From Himantopus leucocephalus (Eukaryota; Chordata; Aves; Charadriiformes; Recurvirostridae): 64,000 nt of DNA. This document shows, in pieces, positions 12,972 to 24,240 of this stretch; positions within the stretch are counted from its first letter, which is position 1; every line of letters starts with the position of its first letter. The notes beneath the pieces are model-generated. The model was not told where the DNA came from and searched no databases. It worked only from the letters and a program-made list of their open reading frames with translations. The translations under genes and the position numbers were made by a program. The stretch spans positions 34,039,394-34,103,393 of the forward strand of contig RSEF01000005.1 of NCBI GenBank assembly GCA_003993805.1, written 5' to 3'.

Positions 12972-15107
12972 TGTGGATGGTTTCTGCTGTCATCTAGGAG
13001 TTAAAGAGCCAGATTCTCAGCTGGTGCACATCAGCACTGCTATCCTGAAATAAATAGGCATAACTTCACTGGAGTCACTGAAACCTAAGCTCAGACTCGT
13101 GGGTTTTGCCGTCTTGAGCGCAGTGCTTTAAGGCTTATGATACACACTTCTGTGATACTTTGTTATGGTATAAACAAACACCATGCTTCTGATTCGAATT
13201 ATAATCTCATTCACCCAGAAACCAATAGAGCTCTGCTTATTTATCCCAGCTGAGAGGATAGCCCAAAGGCTTTTCATGTTGTACGATAAAGTCACGGGCT
13301 GTGATTCCAACCACCTCCCCCCCCATCTATATAAACAAGGAGGCGACCCCACTACTGCTGGTGCAATTACTTAGATGTGGAACAGTTGTTCAGAGAGTTT
13401 TGGATTCAAATCAGTGCCACGATGTTTATTCTGTAGTGAAGTGATGCGTCTGCTAAGGCTTTAGTCGGTTCAGAAAGAAAGCAAGAGTCTGAATTTAGGT
13501 ATCGGTATGAAGAGTTGGGCAGAAATTTGGGAGTAATTAAAGGATGGAACACCTACCAAAAATGTTGAATTGAATGTTTCCTGTAAACTGTGAGTGCAGC
13601 CACAACACTCTTTGATTCTGAGTCGCATTTAAACTCGGGATGGAATCCAGCTGCAAAGCCTGGATCTAGATCTGAATTTCCACAAGTTCAAGGTTGTTGT
13701 GATCAGCGGAGTTTATTTGGTTCCATATCTAATTTAAATGCGGAGCTTTTAAGGTAACTTCAATCAGATGTTCTTGGGATCCACCGGAATAATAGTGCAA
13801 TAAAAGCTGAAATTAAACATAACTGGTATTGTGTAGGGATTTTATTAGTATTCCAGTTTAAGGTTAAAATAGTGCTCTCATGCAGTCAGCCTACGTTAAT
13901 AAATTAAAGCAGAGGAGTTTGCAAATGATTTAAAATCATGGCTTACACATTTTTCCAAAGCAAAAGAAGAGAAGCACAGAAAGTTCATCTGAATTCTCAA
14001 GGCAGTGCATGTGGTGAACATTAGTTTTCCCTTTCTTCATATTTTTTTTTTTTTTGGTTAAGGTTGACTAATGCTTTCTTTTTCTTCACAAATACTGTAC
14101 TGGTAACGGAAGATATCTTCCACATGTGTACAACATCAGGCGTAGCAACATCAATGATACAAGGACCTTCTTTAGGTGCAGTGCATAGTAGCAAGGAAAC
14201 ATGACTGTGTATGTATTCAGATCTCCACAGTGGTATGTTCTTCTGAAACCGCAAATCCCTTCAAGTGAAGGAACGTGGCCTGGCAAGAACTGGGAACTGG
14301 AGGAAGAAAAGAATGCAGTACTTAAAATCCAAACAGAACCCGAAACAAAGAACCTAGTTCTTGCTTCTAAGATTAACCTGTAATATTTCACTCAATATGC
14401 TGTCTTGATCAGAATCAGCTATAGGAATGGGATAACTATCAGTTGTCACAATTCTTGCCAACAAGAAACAACAAAAAAAATCAACGATCCCCTTATTCTC
14501 CTTTATTACCTGTTTTCTTCACTTCAGCCAGGTTAGTGGTTATCTAGGGAATGTCAGCAATGATAATTCTGATAGAAGCTCTGTCTCACGGTTTTGGCTG
14601 GTGAGAAGGTGTTTGATAAGAAACCGCCAGGTAAAGGACAGAAAGTGGAGACGTAAACAGACTTCCAAAGGCTGCCTAGAGGACTGAGGTTTGCGAGTGC
14701 TGTGTTCCCCTTGGCACAGCTGGAAGACCCTGCCCGACTCTGTGGGCTAGTCTCGCATTGCCTGGCTGCACAGCTTGCAGGTTATGGATGGGAGGCTATC
14801 TCCTGCCTGGAGAAGATCTTCAGTGCCCTGGGAAAGCATCTTTACTCAGGGCAGAGAAGTGGGGAAACATTATAATTTCTGGAGCAATGACAGCCCACCT
14901 GTGAAAGTACTCCAGGACCCTCTTTCAAAGTGAGCAGGATGGCTACAGCTTCTGTGTGCTCTGGTTTTCAGGCAGCATGTCACCTGGGGGTGGGTGGTTG
15001 CTCAAGGAGGCTTGCAAGGTTCAGCTGTCTATACCAGCTAATTGCAGTTTACCTGGTATAATGTTCTCAGTGAGCTGGCTGTGCTGTTCTGGCATTTATT
15101 AAAGGAA

Positions 15108-15181
15108 ATTCCTCCATTCAGTTATTTTCAGAAGTCTCAAATACAGAATTCTCCTCCTGAAAGGAGGTTGTAGAGAGGTGG
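15108..15181 (+). mobile_element. CR1 LINE fragment, cut by the assembly gap
   Basis: The sequence TCCTCCTGAAAGGAGGTTGTAGAGAGGTGG matches a well-known piece of bird CR1 (GGAGGTTGTAGCGAGGTGGG followed by a GTTGGTCTCTTCTCCC segment). It runs straight into the N gap at 15182, so the rest of the element is probably unassembled; the sequence after the gap is not recognisably CR1. Confidence 0.55.
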
Positions 15182-15281
15182 NNNNNNNNNNNNNNNNNNN
15201 NNNNNNNNNNNNNNNNNNNNNNNNNNNNNNNNNNNNNNNNNNNNNNNNNNNNNNNNNNNNNNNNNNNNNNNNNNNNNNNNN
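15182..15281. other. Assembly gap of exactly 100 N
   Basis: One hundred N in a row, the usual placeholder for a gap of unknown size. The frames that cross it are meaningless. Its left edge lies within a CR1 element. Confidence 0.98.
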
Positions 15282-16748
15282 TGTTTGTCCCACGAGAGCT
15301 GAAGCACCTGGTACATAGGACTGCGCAATTCCAAACTGATACTCACCTGTGAGCTATTGCCTCTTTGATCATCTGTTTTTAAGACCTGAAGCCCATTGCT
15401 TTTTTCTCTTTGCTCCCTTCTTCCAACTTAAAAAATTTTCAGGAGATGACTTATTGCTTTGCAACATAAAAGCCTGTCACTTGTAGCACTCAGCTCTTCT
15501 GATTTCCCCCATACAGGTGATTTGCTGCTGCAGTTGCATGGTTTCTGTGGCGTTAGACCTGCTTATAGTTGTGTAACACAGCAAATAGGATTCACAGATT
15601 TTTAGAGCCTTTAGATGATCATACCTACAGATAATAACCACAGATGTAGCAATGACTTGAGTGGTCTCCTCTCCACTTTCCCCAGTCAAGTTCAAAAATG
15701 CCAGTGTTAAGAGCCCAAAAATAAAAAAAAAAGAAAAAAGCCACATGAAGCACTCTGGTACTCTTGTTTTGATTTTGTGCCCTTTCTTCAAGTTATCTCA
15801 AAGAAAAGGCATTGAGGTCTCTTAAATGCGTATATCAGCTTCTGGCAGCACTGAATCTTTCTTTGTGTATCCTGCTTAAGAGAAGAATGACAGCTGATGG
15901 ATAAATCTTTCTAAAGACGTCTGAAACAGCCATATTTACTGAACTGGATCTTTTGAAGACTTAGATAGTGAGACTACATTTTGCTTACCACTTTTGTATA
16001 AAATTAAATTATGAATCACGCCTGTTATGTCCTTTTTTTGCCTCCCTTCCAGTAACTTTCTATTTCTTGTTTGCATTTTAGTAGCATGGAATAGGGATCT
16101 CAAGCTTTTTTGGATAGAAGGCTGTATATTTAAGAATTCAGAGGACTTGCCAAATCCTGCATCAAATATGAAACTCGCAGAAAGAGCATTAAAAAATATT
16201 TAAACTAAGCGATTAATTTCTTACCATCTGGAAAACCACAAACAGTGACAAAAGCAACTCAAAAATTCATATGCCATTAATAGGCTGACTGCTTCAATAC
16301 AGAATATTACGCTGCTCGTAGCAACAGATTAATGTATAACCAGTCATGACTGGCCTTTCAAACATATCAGAATAGACAATCCTCTGTATAATGGGGAATC
16401 GCTATATTATGATTGATGTCCAAGATTTATGATGTTATAAACTATTGGTTATGTTGTTTTGACAATGGAAGAATTAACGAACGAGACAGATTTGCCTGCA
16501 GTGATGAACTATATTATAAAGCAACATTAATAAAGATAAAACATTTGGAAATTCTTTATGAAAAATAACATTTTTGCTCTTTTCATAAGGAACAAAAGAA
16601 GCCAGAAATGTGACAGATTTCATCAAGAAACTGTGAACAGCTCTAAAAGTAGGTCTGATTTTTGTTTCGCTGTGCTAGACTTCACTTCTTAAACCATAGA
16701 AAAGTGAGGTGAGTATTTTCAAGCTTATAGATTTGAGGTGTTTTTTGC
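15282..16748. other. Intergenic; no gene seen
   Basis: Unique sequence between the gap and the solo LTR. The 104-codon minus-strand frame at 15477-15791 is not recognised. Confidence 0.55.
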
Positions 16749-16753
16749 TTACA
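16749..16753. repeat. Left target-site duplication of the solo LTR
   Basis: TTACA directly before the TG end. It pairs with TTACG at 17585-17589; four of five bases agree and the fifth is a CG to CA change. Confidence 0.7.
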
Positions 16754-17584
16754 TGTGGTGGGTTGACTCTTGCTGGACACCGGGTTCCCACCAAAGTGGC
16801 TCTATCACTCCCCTCCTCAGCTGGACAGGAGAGAAAATATAATGAAAGGCTCGTGGGTTGAGATAAGGACAGGGAGATCACTCACCAATTACCGTCATGG
16901 GCAAAACAGACTCAACTTGGGGAAAATTAATTTAATTTGTTACCAATCAAATCAGGGTAGGGCAATGAGAAATAAAACCAAATCTTAAAACACCTTCCCT
17001 CCACCCCTGCCTTCTTCCTGGGCTCAACTTCACTCCCGATTTCTCTACCCCTTCCCCCCAGCAGCGCAGGGGGACGGGCAATGGGGGTTGTGGTCAGTTC
17101 ATCACATGATGTCTCTGCTGCTCCTTCCTCCTCAGGGGGAGAACTCCTCACGCTCTTCCCCTGCCCCAGCGTGGGTCCCTACTATGGGAGACAATCCGCC
17201 ATGAACTTCTCCAATGTGAGTCCTTCCCACGGGCTGCAGTTCTTCATGAACTGCTCCAGTGTGGGTCCTTTCCATGGGGTGCAGTCCTTCAGGAACAGGC
17301 TGCTCCAGCGTGGGTCCCTCATGAGGTCACAATTTCTGCCAGAAAATCTGCTCCAGCGTGGGCTTCTCTCTCCATGGGGCCACGGGTCCTGCCAGGAGCC
17401 AGTTCCAGCATGGCCTTCCCACAGGGTCACAGCCTCCTTTGGGCATCCGCCTGCTCCGGTGTGGGGTCCTCCATGGGCTGCAGGTGGATATCTGCTCCAC
17501 CGTAGACCCTCATGGCTGCAGGGGGACAGCCTCCCTCACCCTGGCTCCCCTGCTACCAAAACCTTGCCACGCAAACCCAATACA
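16754..17584. mobile_element. Solo LTR of an avian endogenous retrovirus (probably ERVL-like)
   Basis: An element of about 831 bp bounded by TG (16754) and CA (17584). Its ends (TGTGGTGGGTTGACTC at one side, CGCAAACCCAATACA at the other) and its middle match an LTR type I know as abundant in bird genomes. It is flanked by 5-bp target duplications, TTACA on the left and TTACG on the right; the single difference fits CpG decay. No gag, pol or env frame lies beside it, so it is a solo LTR left after recombination. It appears shorter than the fuller copies I remember, with sequence missing between about 17525 and 17550. Orientation is uncertain: I believe the family is usually written from the right end, which would make it minus strand, but an AATAAA sits on the plus strand at 16971. 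The 215-codon open frame at 17081-17728 crosses this LTR and its flank and is not a gene. Confidence 0.85.
17160..17525. repeat. Degenerate ~40-50 bp tandem repeats inside the LTR
   Basis: About eight units begin with variants of CTGCTCCAGCGTGGGTCC (for example near 17160, 17209, 17247, 17300, 17349, 17401, 17451, 17490), usually followed by a CATGGGG or CACGGG box and CTGCAG or GTCACAG. The array gives the long but meaningless open frames seen here on both strands. Confidence 0.7.
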
Positions 17585-17589
17585 TTACG
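17585..17589. repeat. Right target-site duplication of the solo LTR
   Basis: TTACG directly after the CA end, matching TTACA at 16749-16753 except at a CpG position. Confidence 0.7.
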
Positions 17590-19542
17590 TGGTGTTATAT
17601 CAAACAAGAACTGCTTGTGTCTGGGTGAGTTTTTCTGTTCAGCCTTCTGGTGTACTCCAAAAATGCCACATAAGGTCCACCGTGATCTTAACATCTGCCT
17701 GTTAAGCCAGCCAGGCCTACTTGTGTAATGAGCTATGGCGCTGAATTGGGGAATTGAGGGTGTTCAGCATATAGAATTTGCCGCTGACTGAATCCCAGTG
17801 TATGGCGGCTAGAAAGGCTGAAAGACTGCAAACAAATATACAGCACAGCAAGAGAGCTGAGACTCGGTAATCTTTGAATATTGAAGGAAACAGGCTGCTC
17901 TGTAAAAGGGTACCTTTGGCCCAAATGGCTGTCATGGGGAGCTGCTTGGAATCCTCCATTTCTGAGTACCTAAATACCTTGACTAGCTTAATTTTCAGAG
18001 TGCTTTGCACTATCTGGATGAACTTTTTCTATGAAATCAGGGTAATCCAAATCACTAGATTGACCTAAAGTTTTCTACAATAACATTGACCTCACAGTTA
18101 GAACGCAAAAAATACCTAGCAGGAAATGACAGAGAACTATTTGGTTTAAAAATTAACATCCCAGAAGAGGAAAGAGAAAAAAAGTTGGAAGTGTATGATT
18201 TTATATATTGGGCATCAACTAAAAAGGCAGGGCCAAAAGATCGAAGTAAACATGAACATGAAAGTCCATCTTTACCTGAAGAAAATTTGATACTGATGTC
18301 AAGGACATTGCTATTTATCTTTCTTTTTTTTTTTCTTTTTTTTTGGTGTTAATGTTATTTTTGTGCTATGCTTCCCCAGAGTAAGGTTTATAAACCATTT
18401 TATCTGGCTGTGCCATTGAAGACACCTGTAGAAAATGGACGTGCTGTTGAGAGTCAGGCAAAGATAGATGGTTAGATCCCTTAACCAGTCTGTTGAGTCT
18501 TTCCACTTAATTTTTATACTGTAAAAAATATACACTGGTTGCAGAAACATCTGTTTCATCAGAAACATTAGGAAGCTGAGCATGTGAAGAAAGGCTTCTC
18601 CATATTGCTAGAGAGATGAAAAGTCAATATATTTATCTTCTCTTTTGTTAGCTTTTATCTTAGGTCTCTGCTGTTCTACTTTTAAAGGTCAGATCCAAAG
18701 AGAATCAATTTAGATGCCTAAACTTGGAACACCATTCCTGCAGACCCTGGCTGCAGCAGCTCGTTTCCCAGGTGTCCAGGGCAAACAAGACCTCAGCTTT
18801 TCACCCCAGAATTCCCCACAAGCCTGAAGTTCTGCTGCTTCCTGTACCCTCGAGCACCTTGGCTGTACCACCATCAGCTTGTCACCTTCTTCATGCTTTT
18901 TTCATGGCTATGATGCAGAAGTTAGGTAAACTTCTCTGTGGGGTTTCATCTATATGTTAATCTAAAAGCAAACCTACATATGGTGAGTCAATCAATCTCT
19001 ACTTGATGTGCAGTGATAGCAACTTTTTTCTCATAGAACACATATGGCAGGAGAGTGAGTTGCTGTCCCCCCTCTTATACAATTGCATTTTGGTAAGCGC
19101 ATTAATATGTATTTGGTTTTCTCCTTCATACAAAGGATGGATTTAGACTGACTGAGGACATATCTGAAATAGTACTGTGATGCTCACTCTTGTTCCCACT
19201 TTCTGGCCCCTGAAACTTCAGTCCTTTCTGCGTCGGAATGACTGTGACAGATGACAGTGGAGACTGTTAAGTGTGCCCACAGGTTTGGACTCCCACTTGT
19301 GTCTTTGTGATCCCAAGAAGGTGCTGGAACCACCTGCCTTTGCACACAAGTGTATTGAGAGAGGGCTCTGTGTCTCCTGTACTTCAGAAGAATTCTCTAC
19401 ATCAATTTATTGGGAAAGCATTTGTAGGCACTTACATTTAAGGCTTGTAAGGGATTGTAAGCAGGTGGAGACACTGCTATGTCCTTAACGAAGACTCCTG
19501 CTTCAGGGGGAAAAAAAGAATTTGCATATAGTTCTCCCCAGT
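17590..19542. other. Intergenic; no gene seen
   Basis: Unique sequence with one T-rich run at 18319-18345. Nothing is recognised. Confidence 0.55.
18319..18345 (+). repeat. T-rich run with C interruptions
   Basis: A T tract broken by single C bases, ending in GGTGTT. Low complexity only. Confidence 0.7.
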
Positions 19543-19646
19543 TTGTTCCTGCTGCAGTAAGTGTGTTGACCTTCAGGTGGCTATTCAGTCTGGAGGTGGT
19601 TTCAAACAGACCTTCTGAGGTGGATAACTCCTTCAGTGAACAACAC
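19543..19646. repeat. First copy of a 104-bp duplication split by one N
   Basis: Runs from TTGTTCCTGCTGCAGTAAG to CAGTGAACAACAC, then one N at 19647 and a second copy with three substitutions (CAG/CGG, ACAG/ACGG, CTGA/CTTA). Confidence 0.85.
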
Positions 19647-19647
19647 N

Positions 19648-19751
19648 TTGTTCCTGCTGCAGTAAGTGTGTTGACCTTCAGGTGGCTATTCGGTCTGGAG
19701 GTGGTTTCAAACGGACCTTCTTAGGTGGATAACTCCTTCAGTGAACAACAC
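19648..19751. repeat. Second copy of the 104-bp duplication
   Basis: Same length as 19543-19646 with three differences. An open frame that seems to run across both copies is an artefact of the duplication. Confidence 0.85.
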
Positions 19752-22246
19752 GGGGAACTGAGGCCCCTAAATAAGGATTTCAAATTTATTTCCTCATAAC
19801 AGTTAAGCTGCACAACACATGGTTGCAGCACCTGAGTGGTGCTTGTGTGAACTCAACGGCATTTCATACTATGGACTGCTTAGCTTTGCTGAGTTGGTAA
19901 AACCTGCTTTATGTCCCAGTAGACATCACTAACTAAAGCTCTTTCTGTTGGGGACCACTCCAAATGCTCTGTGAAGAGAAAACATCCCACTGGGATTCTG
20001 CCTTACTGTCTACTACATCTCCTGCTAAATAATAGTCTATGTATACATATATAGGCAGCTTTATACCTGAACAAATCAGATATACAGCAGAGTTGCTTCT
20101 CCTTGACTGAGAGCATACACGTAACTGTCTATGTCTATGCTCTTAGATAAAAATAAATTTAAAAAAATGTGTATTTATATAAATAAAAAATATAGCTGCA
20201 TTTCATTTCAAACTGAAGTATTTTAGAAAGCTGCATAGGGATTTTCAAGAGCATTTGGCAATTGGCTTAACTTAGACTCCTGTGAAATAATTGAAATAAG
20301 TGATGTCTAGAGGCAATGAGTTAAGCCATTGCTGACTGCACTAGAAAAAACCCACTCATGATTTCTCAATACATTTCTTGGAAGATATGACAACAAGGTA
20401 TCCCTTGTAGGTTGTAGTATATGTATTGTCACACAGTGCTTAGAAACTGTAGTCCCTGTCTTTCTAAATTAAATGGGCAATATCCTTCCCTGAACATCAG
20501 TGGTAGGGCTAAATTATTTCTAAGAGCTATGTGTAAGGCTTTTTGGAGCTGATATATGCCTAAAACATTTAAGTTGCTAATTTCTGCCATTAACAGCACT
20601 GAATTTCACAGGGCAAATGAAAATACAAATGTGTGTGATGAATTATTTGCAAAGTCCTTTTTAAGATTCAGTATACAGCAACCTCACTTTGGAGAAAACT
20701 TAGTCTGAGTACAGGAGAACAAAAGTACGCTGCAGATATTTTGGTTTGTGCAGCCTGAGATTGCCTTTGAATATTACCTGGGAAACAAAAACAAACCAAC
20801 AAAAAAACCCAACCACAAACCCAAACAAGTGTTAAACCAAAAAAGCAAACCACAGAAGTACAGAAGCACAGCTATACATGGGACTTAGAAACTGAAGTGT
20901 TGTCTGTTGTGTTTTACTCCAGTGCAGTCTTTGGCAATAAACTTAATTTTAATGCGTCGGTTTACCTGTGTCAGAGATGCAGAAGGAAAACTGATGTTTT
21001 AAAAGTGGTGTTAGATTAGTTGTGTCAGAAGAATAAGTCACCAACCCTTACACAATACGAGCAGAACAACTGTTGATATTCAGTGGGGCTTCGGAGTGTG
21101 AGATTTGTGTATCTGGAAGAATCCAAGTCCGTTTTGAAGTCAGAGGCAGGTATCTAAACTGAGTTTTTAGTTATTGCTGTAACAGGACTATTTTTAGAAT
21201 CGCATTGGGCTGCTTTTGTTTCCTGTTTGGTGATCGTAGTCCATCCGCTCCAGTAAGTGCCAAAGTTAAATACCTTCCCAAGTACGTAACATATGAAGAT
21301 GCACACCTGGAGCACCCCGCTGCTATTAATTCTGCTACTCACAATTCCAGCAGACGAGCTGTCTGACCAAGGCAGGCATCTTCGCAAAGCTTCTAGCTTT
21401 GTACACATCTTCATGATGGAAGTTGTCCTCTCTTAGACTGCTCTGCACAACTAAATCGTCCCCGAGTCTCAGATGAGGTAACCAGATACTTCGTTTCACA
21501 CAAAATGGTTTTGTACTTTAAGCTATAACTTTTTGATTAAAGATTTTAGAAGATTGTCCCAGGTGGAATTGCTATGAAGGCCAAAGCCTGTCTCCCTGCA
21601 TTGACAACAGCGGTAGCTGAAGTAGGACATCATACTGGGGTTGCTGAATATGCCAGGGATACATTCCTGATGGTACAGACAGGAAAGCTGTCTGCATCCA
21701 GAGAGCTTCAGTTGGCATTCCTTAAGACTTAAGTTTTACTTCTCCAAGTAAAACAGTTAGCATAAATTCACCATATAAATCCCAGTTCTCTCTCCCCGAT
21801 TAATGAGGAACCCGAATAAAACATTATCTGTGGTGGGCTTTTTGTGGTTTTTTTTTTGTTGTTTTGTTTTTTTCCCCTTACCAGCATGCTTGCTGGGCTT
21901 TTTGTCTCACCACCCGATTAGCCAGAGATACACCAGATCCCTTAAGGAGAAATCTCATCTTGCAGTTCAGAGGTTTCTGAATTCATTCTGCCTCACCTAT
22001 TTCTGTGACAAATCTGCTGATTTCACAAGTAGAAAAGTCATAGCTAATAGACAGTTCACGACAGGTTCTGATAGTCCAATTGTCATCTTCCCATTTCACA
22101 CATTATGCTAGCAGTAGAAGTCCTCCTGGCCACCTTTGGTATTAACTGCATCTTTGTAACTCCATTATATTCAGACCGTGCAATCAATGACAGTCTTGAA
22201 TCTGGAGGTATCAAGTGAACAGACTTTCTGATGAAATTACCAGGCC
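19752..22246. other. Intergenic; no gene seen
   Basis: AT-rich, with an A/C-rich patch at 20778-20853. An 86-codon minus-strand frame at 21154-21414 and a 102-codon plus-strand frame at 21803-22111 have no recognised features. Confidence 0.55.
20778..20853 (+). repeat. A/C-rich low-complexity stretch
   Basis: Runs of AAAC, AACC and CAAAC (AAACAAAAACAAACCAAC and similar) over about 75 bases. Similar A/C-rich patches occur near 22325-22400, 31725-31752 and 53298-53370. Confidence 0.65.
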
Positions 22247-22454
22247 TCTGACTGTGTCTGTCTTGGCCTCCTAGTGTTCCTGGCAATTTTTTTTTCCTTC
22301 TTTCTTGCCTTTGCCATAATTGGGAAATTCAGAGCGTTCACCACCCACAACAAAAACCAGCCAAGCAAAAAAAATGCACCCCCCCCAACCAAGCACGCTT
22401 AAAATGCCTCAGTGGTACAGCTGACATTTGGGGCACAAGGGAAGTAAACCATCA
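22247..22454. repeat. First copy of a ~207-bp duplication split by one N
   Basis: Runs from TCTGACTGTGTCTGTCTTGG to GAAGTAAACCATC, then N at 22455 and a near-identical second copy. Differences are three substitutions and one extra C in the C-run. Confidence 0.85.
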
Positions 22455-22455
22455 N

Positions 22456-22663
22456 TCTGACTGTGTCTGTCTTGGCCTCCTAGTGTTCCTGGCAATTTTT
22501 TTTTCCTTCTTTCTTGCCTTTGCCATAATTGGGAAATTCAGAGCATTCACCACCCACAACAAAAACCAGCCAAGCAAAAAAAATGCACCCCCCCCCAACC
22601 AAGCACGCTTAAAATCCCTCAGTGGTACAGCTGACATTTGAGGCACAAGGGAAGTAAACCATC
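22456..22663. repeat. Second copy of the ~207-bp duplication
   Basis: Repeats 22247-22454 at about 98 percent identity and continues into unique sequence (GTTGTATTGC). Confidence 0.85.
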
Positions 22664-23319
22664 GTTGTATTGCTATTTCATTACAGCTGTATTCATCGGT
22701 AGGTTCAAGTGTTTGTCTTAACCTCTATCTTATAAACTCTAAGTGGTTAGTTCATTGTAAGGAAGAGTGAAATACAGAGCCGGGTTGATAAAGTGCATTC
22801 CAAGACAGTTGCATTTCCCTTCATTCCTTGGCTCAGGTCAGCCATACTTTAGCCCATGGAGATGCATCTTGTTTAGCTTTTGTCAATGTAGAAATATGGA
22901 AGACTGGCTGGTCTGTGTCTCGCACACAGCCCAGCATCGGCACTCATTCACTTATTTGCAAATGGTTCAGCATTTTTGTGATCTGATGAGACTTATGTTT
23001 TGAGCTGGTTCAGTGACTCAAGACACATCTTTTAAAACATGAACAAAATAATGTTACAATATGCTGTATATCAGCCAATGAACAATTCTGGAGCAAATCG
23101 GTTACGTCTCTGAAAGCTGTGGTGGGTTTTTTCTTTTTTAGACTGAATTCAAATAGTACTTTATGTTCCCTTTTCACTACATGAACAATGACACACAGAG
23201 GTAATTTTATCAGCTCAAAGATACCTCTTATTTAATGACAAACCTGTGTACCTTCAGTGTGCTTATCTGCCATACAGCATACTTTGTGCCACTCAGATAC
23301 ATCTAACAATTGCCAATAT

Positions 23320-24240
23320 TCTCGCGGTATCTATATCACCGAGGTTTTGGCAGAGGCTATATACAAAGAAGAGAAATCTATCATCAGCTCTGTTTTCCTT
23401 CTCCAAGCATTGACTTTTACATTGCATCACCAGAGCTTTAATAATTGTAAATCGGCAAACACATAAACGTTTTTTTAAGTCGCCGAAGGAGTGCTGATTT
23501 ACAGCACAGGAGAAGACCTGGCTCCACAACTTGAGCAGATAAACCGAATCGAGGGCGTTTCTGACGAAGGCATTATTCCAGTCATGTGGGTGAATGGAAC
23601 TTTCCAAAGTGAGAACAATGCAGAAACATTAAACAAACTAGACAATGAAACAATTACTTAAAAATATCTTCATTTTTAGCACATTGGCAAATGGAATGCA
23701 TCTAGCTAAGTAGACGAGTCTCACAAGCTGCCTCTCAATCTGGACCCGTGGAGCTGAGAGAAAAGCACCGCAGCGAGGAGGAGAGAGACAGCGAGAAATC
23801 AGAGTAGAACTGCAGACGATGGGAACGCGTTGTGAAACTGCTTTCAGACTCTAAGCCAGTGTGGCAAACTCCTTGTTCTGCTAAGCTCAGTACTAATTCT
23901 ATTGCTGATTCAACGCTGTAGAGCCAGAGGCTAAAACCAAGTAAATCTATCGAGAGAGTTGTAGTTTGGTCACCGTCACCGGTTTTCTGTCACTGGACTG
24001 TCAATGCTGGGATCCAGACCTGGGATTTCATCCTTACGATGGGTCCTTTCCTTTGTTTTCCTCCGCTCCTGATTCACATCAAACACGCCTCGCCAAAGAA
24101 TTCAGGAAAATACTTTTTGATATCTTTGAAGGAAACACGAGGCCAAGAAATCAGAAAATGCTTTGCTGTTTGGTTGTTAGTATTTATAAAACCAGGAAGC
24201 CATCACTTACGGGCTTGCCATACAAGGGCTAAATAGACAG
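23320..24240. promoter_or_regulatory. CpG-preserved intergenic segment, candidate regulatory element
   Basis: By hand count about 29 CpG in roughly 920 bases, against about five in a similar length near 31.5-32.3 kb. GC is only moderate. No repeat family or convincing coding frame explains it; the 104-codon minus-strand frame at 23293-23607 has no features I recognise. CpG retention in otherwise CpG-depleted bird DNA suggests either germline hypomethylation or sequence constraint. The function is inferred. Confidence 0.35.

Larger units (their letters stand above)
5335..15107. other. Intergenic; no gene seen
   Basis: Unique sequence with the homopolymer and quadruplex tracts listed separately. 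Frames of up to 113 codons (11089-11430) show no recognised domain and no splice or promoter context. Confidence 0.6.

Noticed and set aside
17081..17728. Longest open frame of the window (215 codons, plus strand)
   Set aside because: It lies mostly in the solo LTR and its repeat array. The translation is a reading of repeated CAGCGTGGGTCC units and has no retroviral or cellular motif.
23293..23607. 104-codon minus-strand frame in the CpG-retaining segment
   Set aside because: No recognised domain, no convincing splice context and nothing matching it nearby. The CpG content is better explained by a regulatory element.
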